Shown here piece by piece: positions 28,478-39,183 of a stretch of DNA of 64,000 nucleotides. Position numbers and translations under genes: made by a program. Source of the DNA: Thalassotalea marina (lineage in GTDB: Bacteria; Pseudomonadota; Gammaproteobacteria; Enterobacterales; Alteromonadaceae); NCBI RefSeq assembly GCF_014656435.1, contig NZ_BNCK01000004.1, forward strand, positions 248,001-312,000, read 5' to 3'. The notes beneath the pieces are model-generated. The model did no database searches. It was not told where the DNA came from and saw nothing but the letters and a program-made list of their open reading frames with translations. The stretch's first letter is position 1. The number at the start of each line of letters is the position of its first letter.

Positions 28478-29284
28478 ATGAATACGCGAATTATCGCCGT
28501 GGTAATTACCTTCTTTACCGTATCTGCTTGTAATAAGGGACCCAATTTTTCGCAGTTGTGTAAAGACCACCCAGAGATATGTGCTGAATTTTCAGAGGAT
28601 TCATGGTGTAAAAAAGAAAGAATTGCTGTTGGAGCGGCAAATTTAGAAAACAAATTGGCACCGAATGAAGATATCACTTTGTTCAATCAACTCATAGCGT
28701 ATGAAAAATATGAAAAGTGTATTTCACATGCGGCAAAAATTGAACATATTAAGCTCAAAGAAAAGAAAACACGCCGTATTGATAACATGATGAAAGCAAG
28801 AGCTCGATTAGAAGAGCTTTCTGAACTTTCCAAAAACTCTAACCACCCTCGCCTAACTTACTATCATTGGACTAGACATTTGGACGAAGATGCATTGAAT
28901 AGATTTTTAGCACTTGAAGGTACTAAGGAGCTAGAAACTTCAGAGTCTCAGTTCGAATTAGCTACTTACTATATTAAAGTTGATCCTGATAAAACATTAC
29001 AACTGTTATTTCATTCTTTAGAGTTGTCAAAAGAAGGCGACAAGATCAACCTTGATATATTTAAATCCTTATCTTCAATATTTTCTAAAAAACGTCAACA
29101 GCAACAGGCGTATATTTGGCTTAAAGTGTTAAGTTTGTATGAGCCAGAGGACCCGGCGTTGTCGCCCAATACATTAACAAATTTCCAAGCAACACATGAA
29201 CTAGATTATGAGTTTTTAGATAAGGTAGCGAATGCTACCGTAGAAAAAATAAATGCGGGCAGTTTTAAACCGCCTAAATTTTAA
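28478..29284 (+). CDS. DUF2989 family lipoprotein
   Basis: The 268-residue protein has a lipoprotein signal ending VSAC, so it should be lipid-anchored in the cell envelope. The mature part has a cysteine-containing N-terminus (CKDHPEIC) and helical repeats resembling TPR units over about 150-240, matching DUF2989 proteins of the Alteromonadales and Vibrionales. Function unknown. It is divergent from the long GAPDH gene and convergent with msrB, with stop codons overlapping by 4 bases. Confidence 0.85.
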   Translation: MNTRIIAVVITFFTVSACNKGPNFSQLCKDHPEICAEFSEDSWCKKERIAVGAANLENKLAPNEDITLFNQLIAYEKYEKCISHAAKIEHIKLKEKKTRRIDNMMKARARLEELSELSKNSNHPRLTYYHWTRHLDEDALNRFLALEGTKELETSESQFELATYYIKVDPDKTLQLLFHSLELSKEGDKINLDIFKSLSSIFSKKRQQQQAYIWLKVLSLYEPEDPALSPNTLTNFQATHELDYEFLDKVANATVEKINAGSFKPPKF

Positions 29285-29664
29285 TTGCTAGGTGTAAAAG
29301 ATAAACTAAGAGAGTTTACACAATACCTTTTACCTGTTGGTTCTGGCCCGTCATCAAATACATGACCTAAATGTGACTGACAATTTAAACACTGTATTTC
29401 TGTGCGAACCATATTATGAGAGTTATCGGGTAAATAACAAATTTTACCCTCTATGCTTTGTAAAAAGCTAGGCCAGCCACAACCCGCATTAAACTTTGTA
29501 TCCGAATTAAATAATGGCGCATCACAACAAGCACATGTGTATACGCCATGCTCCCAATGATCATTATATTTACCGGAAAATGGCATTTCTGTCGCGCCTA
29601 GGCGACAAACTTTAAACGCATCTTCCGATAATTTTTCTTTATAATGGTCATCGTTTTTCATCAT
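29281..29664 (-). CDS. msrB: Peptide-methionine (R)-S-oxide reductase
   Basis: This cytoplasmic repair enzyme reduces the R form of methionine sulfoxide. It has the structural zinc-binding CxxC pairs (CACC and CLNC), the GCGWPSF motif and the catalytic Cys in RYCVNS. At 127 residues it has the normal stand-alone MsrB length. Its start overlaps the stop of gnd by one base (TAATG), so it is translationally coupled to gnd. That pairing fits the supply of NADPH for reductive repair, an inference from position. Confidence 0.95.
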   Translation of the reverse strand: MMKNDDHYKEKLSEDAFKVCRLGATEMPFSGKYNDHWEHGVYTCACCDAPLFNSDTKFNAGCGWPSFLQSIEGKICYLPDNSHNMVRTEIQCLNCQSHLGHVFDDGPEPTGKRYCVNSLSLSFTPSN

Positions 29665-31184
29665 TAAATTTTCACTATTTCTCTATCTTGAGTTGCCCAT
29701 TGAACGTGGTATTTTTTACCTTTCGCTTTGTCAACACGTTCAAACGTGTGAGCGCCAAAAAAGTCGCGCTGTCCTTGTAAAAGGTTAGCAGGTAATACTG
29801 CAGTTCTCATAGAATCATAATATGACAAAGATGAAGAAAGCGCTCCAGCTGGAATACCCATTAGGGTAATATTAGCGATAGCTTTTCTCCATGGCTGTTG
29901 ATAGTCACTTAATTGTTTGGCAAAAAATTCATCTAAGATCAGATTTTCCAATTCATCATCACGTTCAAATGCTTCCGTAATTGACTGTAGGAAAACTGCA
30001 CGAATAATACAACCTGCTCGCCAAATTTTAGCGATACTTGCAAAGTCTAACTTCCAACCATGTTCTTTTTCTGCCAATTTCATTAACTGAAAACCTTGTG
30101 CATAAGCACAAATTTTTGCACAGTAAATTGCATCGTGTAGATCACTAATAAAAGCAGTCTTTTCTTCTTCTGAATAAGCTTTAATGGCTGGGCCTTGTAA
30201 AGCTACTGATGCTTGCTCTCGTAATGACTTAAATGATGAAATTGATCTAGCATAAACTGCTTGAGCAATTGTCGGTGCTGGAGCGCCAACTTCTAAACTA
30301 CTGACAGCTGTCCAAAGTCCTGTACCTTTTTGACCAGCTTTATCTAGAATTAAATCAACTAATGGAACTTCTTCAGTTTTATGTCTTAAAACTTCAACGG
30401 AAATTTCCATTAAATAGCTATCTAATGGGCCTTTATTCCATTTTTCAAAGATGTCAGCAATTTCGTCTGTAGATAAACCTAATCCAGAACGTAATACATG
30501 GTAGGCTTCACAAATGATTTGCATGTCAGCATATTCAATACCATTGTGAACCATTTTCACATAGTGGCCTGCACCAGCTGGACCAATATAAGCAGCACAT
30601 GGATCACCACCTTCAATCACTTGGCCAGGCTGAGTTCTTTCTAGAGGTTTGCCTGTTTTTGGATCCACTTTAGCAGCAATCGCTTCCCAAATTGGTTTGA
30701 TTCGTGTCCAAGCATAAGGAGAGCCACTTGGCATTAACGAAGGGCCAAATCGAGCGCCTTCTTCTCCACCTGAAACAGCCGAAGAAAACAAAATAAAATT
30801 GTTTTTGTATTTTTCTTCCCTTGCTACTGTATCTACCCATAAACTATTGCCAGTATCAATTACGATGTCATCAGGTTGAATACCTGCACCAATTAAGCTT
30901 GCAGACACCTGGTCAACTGGATCTCCCGCTGGAACAGAAAGTACGATTAAATGCGGGGCTTTTAATTTAGATAATAGCTCAGTGTATGAAAAGCATCCTA
31001 CAACGCGCTGCGCGTCTGATTTATTTTCAAGTTGATCTTGTGCAATTGCTTCTTTGACTTTTTCGTGGTCTAGATCGAACGCGGCAATCGTATATCCGTT
31101 ATCTGCCAAGTTTAAGACAAGGTTTTTCCCCATCACACCAAGTCCAATAAAACCGATATCACAAAGCTGTTTTTCTTGTGTCAT
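29664..31184 (-). CDS. gnd: 6-phosphogluconate dehydrogenase, decarboxylating
   Basis: This pentose-phosphate enzyme converts 6-phosphogluconate to ribulose-5-phosphate, releasing CO2 and NADPH. The N-terminal dinucleotide motif GLGVMGKNLVLNLADNG and the substrate-binding SGGEEGARFGPSLMPSG segment are present, as are the KMVHNGIEY and long C-terminal helical regions. I chose the ATG at 31184 because the longest frame adds 25 residues with no family match, and TGGA lies about 7 bases before this start. That gives 506 residues, the longer gnd subtype. It is divergent from gapA and coupled to msrB. Confidence 0.94.
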   Translation of the reverse strand: MTQEKQLCDIGFIGLGVMGKNLVLNLADNGYTIAAFDLDHEKVKEAIAQDQLENKSDAQRVVGCFSYTELLSKLKAPHLIVLSVPAGDPVDQVSASLIGAGIQPDDIVIDTGNSLWVDTVAREEKYKNNFILFSSAVSGGEEGARFGPSLMPSGSPYAWTRIKPIWEAIAAKVDPKTGKPLERTQPGQVIEGGDPCAAYIGPAGAGHYVKMVHNGIEYADMQIICEAYHVLRSGLGLSTDEIADIFEKWNKGPLDSYLMEISVEVLRHKTEEVPLVDLILDKAGQKGTGLWTAVSSLEVGAPAPTIAQAVYARSISSFKSLREQASVALQGPAIKAYSEEEKTAFISDLHDAIYCAKICAYAQGFQLMKLAEKEHGWKLDFASIAKIWRAGCIIRAVFLQSITEAFERDDELENLILDEFFAKQLSDYQQPWRKAIANITLMGIPAGALSSSLSYYDSMRTAVLPANLLQGQRDFFGAHTFERVDKAKGKKYHVQWATQDREIVKI

Positions 31185-31399
31185 GTAAATTCCAGAGGGT
31201 TGCAAAGTTGATTGTTTAAATCGTTTTTGATATGTCGTTATTTCTGTATATTTTATCACGGTATACCGCTATCTTCATACTCTAATATGACATTAAATTT
31301 AAAAATGTAATATTTTTTTAATTTACTGTAATAATGTTCACTATTTATCATATTATTTCTTTCATAAGGCATCTTTTACTTGTATTTTTCCCATAATGA

Positions 31400-31414
31400 T
31401 GTAATTTTACTACA
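31400..31414. promoter_or_regulatory. HexR-like operator upstream of gapA
   Basis: TGTAATTTTACTACA matches the HexR consensus TGTAATWWWATTACA at 14 of 15 positions. It lies 22 bases before the gapA start and within the gnd-gapA divergent region. HexR is known to control central-carbon genes, including gapA, in Shewanella and related bacteria. Binding here is an inference from sequence. Confidence 0.55.
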
Positions 31415-31424
31415 TTATCACTGA

Positions 31425-32432
<1,008 letters not shown>

Positions 32433-32450
32433 ATCAATAAGCTAATATTT

Positions 32451-32475
32451 AAGCTGATGGTTTGACATCAGCTTT
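32451..32475 (+). terminator. Terminator of gapA
   Basis: The stem AAGCTGATG/CATCAGCTT with a 6-base loop is followed by TTTTT. Confidence 0.85.
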
Positions 32476-32494
32476 TTAATTATCTTTAACAATA

Positions 32495-32522
32495 AAAAAT
32501 GCCACATTAGTGGCATTTTTTT
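32495..32522. terminator. Bidirectional terminator between gapA and the DUF3466 gene
   Basis: The stem AATGCCAC/GTGGCATT with an ATTA loop is flanked by A and T tracts on both sides. It mainly serves the minus-strand operon that ends at 32547, and can also back up the gapA terminator. Confidence 0.85.
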
Positions 32523-32546
32523 TGGACAAGTATTAGTTGTTCTAGA

Positions 32547-34298
32547 TTACTTTTTTAATTTGAATCTACGTGTAAATCCAAACAGAGTAAGAATAGACAA
32601 TGAGAATAAGCCTAAACTAGCTCCCTTGCGCTCTACCTTATCAACAACCTCGGAACAATCTTCTGGCTCACCCGAACCAAGTGGTGACATTTTAATTGCT
32701 CGAACCACGTCTTCTGTTAATGCTTTACCGTCGGCATCTTTCATTATCTGACCTTTGGCATCTCTACGTTCAACTTTTAAAACCGCAGTGCCTGAGATTT
32801 CATTATTTTCGTTGATGTCTCGAACTTCTATTACTGTGTATTTTGAATCACATGGTAATAGGTCATTGAGATCTGTAAAGGTATCTGTATTTATGTCATA
32901 CATAAAGCCATGGGTACGACGAGGGCTAGAGTTGTCATTATGTGTTTCAACTTCACCTTGACCAACAATAATACCATGTTCATTAATTGCCCGAGCAGAG
33001 CTTGATGAACCAACGAAGAAGTCTGTAGGTAATACCATTTGTGGGTTTTCAGCATTGGTATCTACATAATAGAATTTTTTTCTGACGCTGCCGTTACTGA
33101 CAGTTTCTGCGTGACCAACTGCAATACCTTTATCGTTGATATCATAGGCACGAGATCTGAAATGTTTGGAATGATCTTCAGTAAAATCTTTTACTTCACC
33201 ATCTTTAAACACTACAGCATAAGTACTACTTCGTTCATTTCTAGATGGCTCAGTTTCTGTTTCATCCCACCAGCCTGTTGCATAACCTACAACAACCCCA
33301 TGATTGTTAACTGCCTGTGCAACACTTACATGTTGTCGTTTATCGTCAACATTTGGTGTAACCAAAAAGCCCAATGCTTCAGTTGAAATCACGCCGTTTT
33401 CGTCGATAATCCATTTAAATGCCTCATTGTTATACATGCCATTAGCACGTAACTGGACACAGGCTTCAAATGGCAGGTCTTCTAAAACTTTAGGGTCTCT
33501 ACAGCCACCAGTTTCATCTTCAATGACTTCTTTGATCTCTTCAACGATGCTAGTACTTGCATAACCAACTGCAACACCATTTTCATTTATATCGAGTACG
33601 GCCGACTCGCCACCGTAAGTCGCTTCAGGAGGCATAATAGGTACAATTGTTTCGCCTCTATCAACCGTCAAAAAACCGCGTGTAGTAAATTCACTTAACC
33701 ATAAAGTAACTTCGTCACCACCACTTGGCGTGAATTTTACCGGTAAAAATGGTGCAGAACCGTTGCCATAAACCCAACCTTGATCGTTAATACCATTGAT
33801 GTAATCAACCGTCGAACGAGTATAGGTATCAGTCCCTTCAAACTTTTGGTCATACACTGTAAACTCAGTCGACTCGTCGCCAAAATTGGTCATTGCAACA
33901 ATATCACCATACTTTTGGTAATAAATACTCGAACTTCTTACGTCTCGAATATAATAAACTGCCCAAAACAAATCATTGGCAGTAGGGTTTCCAGCTCTTA
34001 GCGCTTCTTCGTCTTCAATATCGTTGATACCGTTAACTAACTCATGGTTACGACCAGCAGCTAGCACAATTGCATCAAAGTCAGCTTCGTCAAAATACTG
34101 AAACTGGAGAGGGAAATTATAAGAATCTGTTCCTGAGACAGCCATTTGCCCCAAGTTATTTTCCTGTTGTGCATAAGTAAACTTAAATTTATCTGCTGCA
34201 CCTTTGTCAATAATTTTATACGTCGCAGCCTGTGCTGCTGAAATGGCCAACGCACTACTAATACTTAATGTTAAGACCGATTTAACCAAATTTTTCAT
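32547..34298 (-). CDS. DUF3466 family exported protein with C-terminal sorting-like tail
   Basis: The 583-residue protein has a signal peptide (cleaved after AISAAQA) and repeated segments of the form VNNHGVVVGYA, INDKGIAVGHA, INEHGIIVGQG and INENNEISGTA, the beta-propeller-like repeats seen in DUF3466 proteins. It ends with a hydrophobic helix followed by TRRFKLKK, preceded by KGASLG, similar in layout to GlyGly-CTERM tails. Function unknown; likely exported to the envelope or surface. It is the last gene of the rlmKL-uup operon, 24 bases after uup. Confidence 0.85.
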   Translation of the reverse strand: MKNLVKSVLTLSISSALAISAAQAATYKIIDKGAADKFKFTYAQQENNLGQMAVSGTDSYNFPLQFQYFDEADFDAIVLAAGRNHELVNGINDIEDEEALRAGNPTANDLFWAVYYIRDVRSSSIYYQKYGDIVAMTNFGDESTEFTVYDQKFEGTDTYTRSTVDYINGINDQGWVYGNGSAPFLPVKFTPSGGDEVTLWLSEFTTRGFLTVDRGETIVPIMPPEATYGGESAVLDINENGVAVGYASTSIVEEIKEVIEDETGGCRDPKVLEDLPFEACVQLRANGMYNNEAFKWIIDENGVISTEALGFLVTPNVDDKRQHVSVAQAVNNHGVVVGYATGWWDETETEPSRNERSSTYAVVFKDGEVKDFTEDHSKHFRSRAYDINDKGIAVGHAETVSNGSVRKKFYYVDTNAENPQMVLPTDFFVGSSSSARAINEHGIIVGQGEVETHNDNSSPRRTHGFMYDINTDTFTDLNDLLPCDSKYTVIEVRDINENNEISGTAVLKVERRDAKGQIMKDADGKALTEDVVRAIKMSPLGSGEPEDCSEVVDKVERKGASLGLFSLSILTLFGFTRRFKLKK

Positions 34299-34322
34299 GA
34301 AACTACGTAACTCTTAGTTATT

Positions 34323-36230
34323 CTATATTTCGTCCAACTCTTGCCACCTTGAATAGGCAACTTCGAGTTTCGACTCTTTTTCTTTTAGCTGGTTCAATAT
34401 TTTCTGAGTTTGTTCTTGTGGCTGAGTAAAAAAATCTGCCTGATTTACTAATTCTTGCAGCTCAGAAATACTTTCTTCAAGTTCATCAATTAAGTCGGGT
34501 AATGCTTCTAACTCCCTTGCCTCTTTATAAGACAGTTTTTTCTTATCCTTAACTGACGTTTTGTCCTTTTGTTTTTTTGTTGGTTGTTCTTTTGCTTCAA
34601 CGGCTACCTGATGTTGCTTTCTTATTTCATCACGTCGAGAAACGTATTGTTCAACATCATCATAACCACCAACAATTTGTGTTATTTCACCACTTCCATC
34701 GAAGTAAAGGCAAGTGTTTACACAATTATTAACAAAATCTCGATCGTGGCTGACTAAAATAACTGTTCCAGCATAATTTGCAACGACTTCTTCTAATAAT
34801 TCGAGCGTTTCAATATCAAGATCATTAGTAGGCTCATCGAGAATTAGTAAATTACTTGGCCTTAGGAACAGCCTAGCGAGTAAAAGTCTGTTTTTTTCAC
34901 CACCTGATAATGCACGCACTGGTGTTCGTGCTCTTTTAGGGCTAAACAAAAAGTCTTGTAAATACCCAAGAACATGACGAGTACGTCCGTTTACCGTAAT
35001 ATCTTGTTTACCATCTGCAACAGTATCTTGTACTGTTTTATCTGGATCTAATGCTTCACGGTGTTGGTCAAAATAGGCAATCTCTAAGTTAACGCCAACA
35101 CGCATTTTGCCTGTTGTTGGGGAAAGCTGTTCCATCAAACACTTTATCAGCGTAGATTTACCCGTACCATTGGCACCTATTAGCGCTAGCCTGTCACCAC
35201 GAGTGATCAATAAATCTAAATTATTAATGACCTTTTTGTCACCGAAAGCAACCGTTAATTCATTTGATTCAAACACTAGTTTGCCTGAACGCTCACCTGT
35301 TGATATTTTCATATCGCTTTGGTGCTGCAGATCGCGACGCTGAGAGCGTTCTACGCGCAATTTTTCTAATGCTCTAACTCGCCCTTCGTTGCGAGTTCTT
35401 CTCGCTTTAATTCCTTGCCTGATCCAAGTTTCTTCTTCTGCAAGCTTTTTATCAAAAAGTGCATTTTGCTGTGCTTCTACTTGCAGATCATGCTGCTTTT
35501 GTTCAACGTAAACATCATAGTCGCCAGGATAGCTAGTCAGCTTGCCTCGGTCTAAATCTACAATGCGACTGGCCAATCGACGTATAAAGGCACGGTCGTG
35601 ACTGATAAAAATAATGGTACCGTTAAAATCTTTTAAGAAGTTTTCTAACCAAAGTACGCTATTAATATCTAAGTGGTTAGTTGGTTCATCTAATAGTAAT
35701 ACGTCGGGATTTGTTACCAAGGCTTTAGCCAAAGCCAATTTTCGTAACCAACCACCCGACAATGCACTAACCTTTGTATTGGCATCAAGTGAAAGCTTAG
35801 TCAGCACTTGTTCAATGCGCTGTTCATCTTGCCAAGCATTCGCTTGCTCGAGTTGTTGTTGCACTTGTGCAAGTTTATCTATGTTTTGTTCACTAGGATC
35901 TTCAGCAATGAGTGAGATAAGTGAGTGGTAGTTCTGCAACAATTCAGCATTTTTAGCGACACCAAGTGCTACATAGTCAAATACCTTAAGATCACATGAT
36001 TCAGGTGGATCTTGCTCTAACATAGCTAAACGAACATTGTTTGAAATAACAAGTTCACCGTCATCAAGCAATTGCACACCACTTAACACTTTAAGCAATG
36101 AGGATTTACCAGCACCATTACGACCAACCAAACATACACGTTCGCCCTGTTTGATTCTTAATTCTGCATTGTCGAGAATATGATCAGTGCCAAAAGCAAG
36201 CTCACCTTGCGTTATTCTAATTAGTTCCAT
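34323..36230 (-). CDS. uup: ABC-F family ATPase Uup
   Basis: This 635-residue cytoplasmic protein has two ATP-binding cassettes: Walker A GRNGAGKSS near residue 38 with signature LSGGWLRK, and Walker A GANGTGKST near 353 with signature LSGGEKNR. A C-terminal coiled-coil domain covers about 550-630. It has no membrane part. Uup proteins act on ribosomes or branched DNA intermediates rather than transport. It overlaps the glutaredoxin-like gene by 14 bases and follows rlmKL, the order seen in many gammaproteobacteria. Confidence 0.95.
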   Translation of the reverse strand: MELIRITQGELAFGTDHILDNAELRIKQGERVCLVGRNGAGKSSLLKVLSGVQLLDDGELVISNNVRLAMLEQDPPESCDLKVFDYVALGVAKNAELLQNYHSLISLIAEDPSEQNIDKLAQVQQQLEQANAWQDEQRIEQVLTKLSLDANTKVSALSGGWLRKLALAKALVTNPDVLLLDEPTNHLDINSVLWLENFLKDFNGTIIFISHDRAFIRRLASRIVDLDRGKLTSYPGDYDVYVEQKQHDLQVEAQQNALFDKKLAEEETWIRQGIKARRTRNEGRVRALEKLRVERSQRRDLQHQSDMKISTGERSGKLVFESNELTVAFGDKKVINNLDLLITRGDRLALIGANGTGKSTLIKCLMEQLSPTTGKMRVGVNLEIAYFDQHREALDPDKTVQDTVADGKQDITVNGRTRHVLGYLQDFLFSPKRARTPVRALSGGEKNRLLLARLFLRPSNLLILDEPTNDLDIETLELLEEVVANYAGTVILVSHDRDFVNNCVNTCLYFDGSGEITQIVGGYDDVEQYVSRRDEIRKQHQVAVEAKEQPTKKQKDKTSVKDKKKLSYKEARELEALPDLIDELEESISELQELVNQADFFTQPQEQTQKILNQLKEKESKLEVAYSRWQELDEI

Positions 36231-36465
36231 ATTGATAAAATTCGTTTACGTCTTCTTGGTTAAATGGCCAATAAAGCTCTTTATTGTCTTGAGTTCGTTT
36301 TAAAACCGGAATGTGGACACCATATTGTGCAACTAAATGTTCTTCATCAACAATGTCAACAACTGTCAGTTGTTGTTCAGCAATTAACTCTTCACACAAA
36401 GCCAAAGCAAGTTCACACAGATGGCAACCTTCACTGCCATATAAAACAAATGGTTTTTGCTGCAT
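36217..36465 (-). CDS. Glutaredoxin-like small thiol protein
   Basis: The 82-residue protein has a thioredoxin-fold layout with a CxxC motif, GCHLC at residues 13-17, and the cis-proline segment HIPVLKR near 51-57. It belongs to the short glutaredoxin-like family often annotated as a hypothetical next to rlmKL. It sits 2 bases after rlmKL and overlaps the start of uup, so translation of all three is linked. The redox partner is unknown. Confidence 0.87.
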   Translation of the reverse strand: MQQKPFVLYGSEGCHLCELALALCEELIAEQQLTVVDIVDEEHLVAQYGVHIPVLKRTQDNKELYWPFNQEDVNEFYQYGTN

Positions 36466-36467
36466 AA

Positions 36468-38624
36468 TTAAACCTTAGTAATATGCCAGCTATTATGGAT
36501 ATGGATGTTACGCTGAAAATCCATATCTCTTGTTTGATCTGAGATGTTTACCGCTTTCAAACCCAGCGCAGTGATTTCTTCGTGATTCATTTTAAAGTTT
36601 CGCTTATTGTTAGTGAAAATAATTTCCCCCTGATCACTAAGCGATTTTGCGGCATCGGTTAATACCGCAATATGGTCTCGTTGCACGTCAAAACTATCTT
36701 CCATGCGTTTTGAATTTGAAAACGTCGGTGGATCGATAAAAATTAAATCAAACTTCTCTTCATTTGATTTAAGCCATTTTAAACAATCAGCTTGTACAAA
36801 TTGATACTGTGAACCTGTTAAATCATTTAATGCAAAGTTGTCCTTCGCCCATGTTAAATAGGTATTTGACATATCAACAGTTGTGATTTTAGTTGCGCCA
36901 TGTAGTGCTGCTTGTACTGACACAGAACCCGTGTAAGCAAACAAGTTAAGTACACTTTTACCTTTCGCCATTTTGGCAACGATTTGACGAGTTTTACGGT
37001 GATCTAAAAACAAACCTGTATCTAAATAATCCCACAAGTTGACTTTAAATAGCGCACCATGTTCATTAACAGTAATCGATTGTTTCTTTTGAGCTAACTT
37101 TTGATACTGATTAGTGCCTTTTTGTTTGGCGCGTGTTTTTAACACCACACGTTCTGTTGGCACTCCCAATACTTGTGGAGCGAAAAAGATGACTTCCTGT
37201 AAACGTTTGGCCACTTTTTCGGGCTCAATATTCGCGGGAGCAGCATATTCTTGAATAACGACATAATCACCATAAACATCAACTGCTACGTTATATTCTG
37301 GAATATCAGCATCATAAATACGATAACATTCAACATTCTGATTTTTCAGCCAGCTTTTTAACTTTTTCTTGTTTTTAGTCAATCGATTAGCAAAAGCAGA
37401 GTTTTCAACTTCAAGCGTATTTTGCGGTAGTGCAGCGTCTTTTTGTCGCTGTTTTTCATCTAAATGATATAAAGCAAACACGCAATCTAGCGGACCATTT
37501 TTAAATTTGTATTTTTTAGCACTCGATAGTTTTAAAAGCGAAAGTAGCTCTTTGTTTGCCGTTAAAATACTCACTGTCCAATCGGCAAATTCTTGTTTGA
37601 ATGTATGACCTAACAAGGTGAACGTTTCAACAAGCTCTGGCAGTTCACCAATTCGCTCTCCATAAGGCGGGTTAAACACTAAAGTACCTGGTGTTGAAAA
37701 TTTGTTTGTAAGATCGTTTGCACTTTCACAAGTAAATTCAATAAAATCAGCAAACCCTGCTTTTTTGGCATTTTGTTTTGCTGTTTTTATTACTCTAGGG
37801 TCAAGGTCACTGCCATATACTTTTAAATCAAGTGCCGAAAGCCCCTCATTTGACTTTACAGTAGCCTGTTCTAATTGTTGTTGCCATATATCTTCTTGAT
37901 GTGACAACCAGTTCTCAAATCCCCACACACTTTTATCAATTCCAGGTGCATAACCGGCTGCCATAGAGATAGCTTCAATTAATAAAGTCCCTGAACCACA
38001 CATAGGGTCAACTAAAGGTGTATTTGTTCTACTAAGCCAACCACTTCTTAAAACAATTGCCGCCGCTAAATTTTCTTTTAAAGGAGCAGCGCCAGAGTCT
38101 TGTCTATAACCACGTTGAAACAAAGAGCGGCCAGAAAAGTCTAAATAAAATTTTACTTCACCTTTTAATAAACGAGCTTGAAAGCGAATTTCTGGTTCGT
38201 ATTTATCAACGTTAGGTCTGGCAAAACCCTTATCACGAAAATGGTCAACTATTGCATCTTTTACTGTTAAACCACCAAACTGACTATTGCGTATTTCTTT
38301 TGACTTGCCGACAAAGTCAACGGCAAAACTGGTACTATCGGAAAACAATTCAGACCAATTTACTTCGCTAGCGGCGAGAAAGAGTGATTCTTTGTTATCG
38401 GCGGGTGCTGCGCCTATTTGCAATAGAATGCGAGATGCTAAACGAGTCCATAAACAAATGTTATAAGCTGTTTCAATTGAAGCGTTAAAATATACACCTT
38501 CAGGTTTTTGAGAGATGTTGTCAGCACCGAGTGCACTTAGTTCATCGGCTAAAAGTATTTCGATTCCTGGAGACGTCAGAGCCAAGAACTGTGGTAAATT
38601 GTTGATTTGCGTTTCTGATTGCAT
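36468..38624 (-). CDS. rlmL: Bifunctional 23S rRNA methyltransferase (m2G2445 / m7G2069)
   Basis: The 718-residue fusion enzyme methylates two guanines of 23S rRNA. It has an N-terminal THUMP region (about 45-155), the RlmL methyltransferase domain with DPMCGSGT (near 210) and NPPYGER (near 318), and a C-terminal RlmK domain with LNLFAYTGSVS and DPPTFSNS (near 628). The length matches E. coli RlmKL. It is the first gene of the operon with the glutaredoxin-like protein, uup and the DUF3466 gene. It is divergent from the tRNA-fMet array. Confidence 0.96.
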   Translation of the reverse strand: MQSETQINNLPQFLALTSPGIEILLADELSALGADNISQKPEGVYFNASIETAYNICLWTRLASRILLQIGAAPADNKESLFLAASEVNWSELFSDSTSFAVDFVGKSKEIRNSQFGGLTVKDAIVDHFRDKGFARPNVDKYEPEIRFQARLLKGEVKFYLDFSGRSLFQRGYRQDSGAAPLKENLAAAIVLRSGWLSRTNTPLVDPMCGSGTLLIEAISMAAGYAPGIDKSVWGFENWLSHQEDIWQQQLEQATVKSNEGLSALDLKVYGSDLDPRVIKTAKQNAKKAGFADFIEFTCESANDLTNKFSTPGTLVFNPPYGERIGELPELVETFTLLGHTFKQEFADWTVSILTANKELLSLLKLSSAKKYKFKNGPLDCVFALYHLDEKQRQKDAALPQNTLEVENSAFANRLTKNKKKLKSWLKNQNVECYRIYDADIPEYNVAVDVYGDYVVIQEYAAPANIEPEKVAKRLQEVIFFAPQVLGVPTERVVLKTRAKQKGTNQYQKLAQKKQSITVNEHGALFKVNLWDYLDTGLFLDHRKTRQIVAKMAKGKSVLNLFAYTGSVSVQAALHGATKITTVDMSNTYLTWAKDNFALNDLTGSQYQFVQADCLKWLKSNEEKFDLIFIDPPTFSNSKRMEDSFDVQRDHIAVLTDAAKSLSDQGEIIFTNNKRNFKMNHEEITALGLKAVNISDQTRDMDFQRNIHIHNSWHITKV

Positions 38625-38783
38625 GAATAATCGCGTGATTGCTTCTAAATTGAATTGAACGAGATTATAAACAAAGTGGCCTTGTACTTATAGAGCTTTT
38701 CTTCATTACACTGCGCATTAAGTTTAATTTAACAGCTATTTGTCCAAGTATTGAGCGAACCGTTAAAAAACATGAAAAACGCC

Positions 38784-38812
38784 TTGCAATCTTCAGCAAG
38801 TATCCTTAACAT
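38784..38812 (+). promoter_or_regulatory. Promoter of the tRNA-fMet array
   Basis: The -35 box TTGCAA (38784-38789), a 17-base spacer and the -10 box TAACAT (38807-38812) are followed by ACGCCTCG. The discriminator is C-rich as in the other tRNA promoters of the window. The first tRNA begins 36 bases later. Confidence 0.7.
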
Positions 38813-38848
38813 ACGCCTCGCTTTCAACATGGTGTGAAACAAAACAGG

Positions 38849-38925
<77 letters not shown>

Positions 38926-38961
38926 ACATTTGGTTAAAGCTAGATAAGTTAAGTGTAAAAA

Positions 38962-39029
38962 GCCCTCGGGCTCAGTTCTCTTATAAACCCTAGCGAAGGT
39001 CATCGGTCTAAATCCGATTCCAATAGCCA
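38962..39029 (+). repeat. Degenerate tRNA-fMet-like repeat d1
   Basis: A 68-base sequence resembling the tRNA-fMet 3' portion from the D-arm end onward. The anticodon region reads CGGGCTCAGTTCTCTTATAA instead of CGGGCTCATAA, the T-arm is altered, and the 3' end reads AGCCA. The 5' acceptor strand is absent. The T-stem here is fully paired (ATCGG with CCGAT). Confidence 0.8.
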
Positions 39030-39065
39030 ACATTTGGTTAAAGCTAGAAAAGTTAAGTGAAAAAA

Positions 39066-39133
39066 GCCCTCGGGCTCAGTTCTCTTATAAACCCTAGCGA
39101 AGGTCATCGGTTTAAATCCGATTTCAGTAACCA
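39066..39133 (+). repeat. Degenerate tRNA-fMet-like repeat d2
   Basis: It has the same insertion in the anticodon region as d1 and an A-T-rich T-stem that is still fully paired (ATCGG with CCGAT). The spacer before it is nearly identical to the spacer before d1, so d1 and d2 look like a duplicated pair. The 3' end is GTAACCA. Confidence 0.8.
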
Positions 39134-39183
39134 AGGTTTTCACTAAGACAGAAAGCAATCGAAAGTATCTTCTTTCAAGGCTT

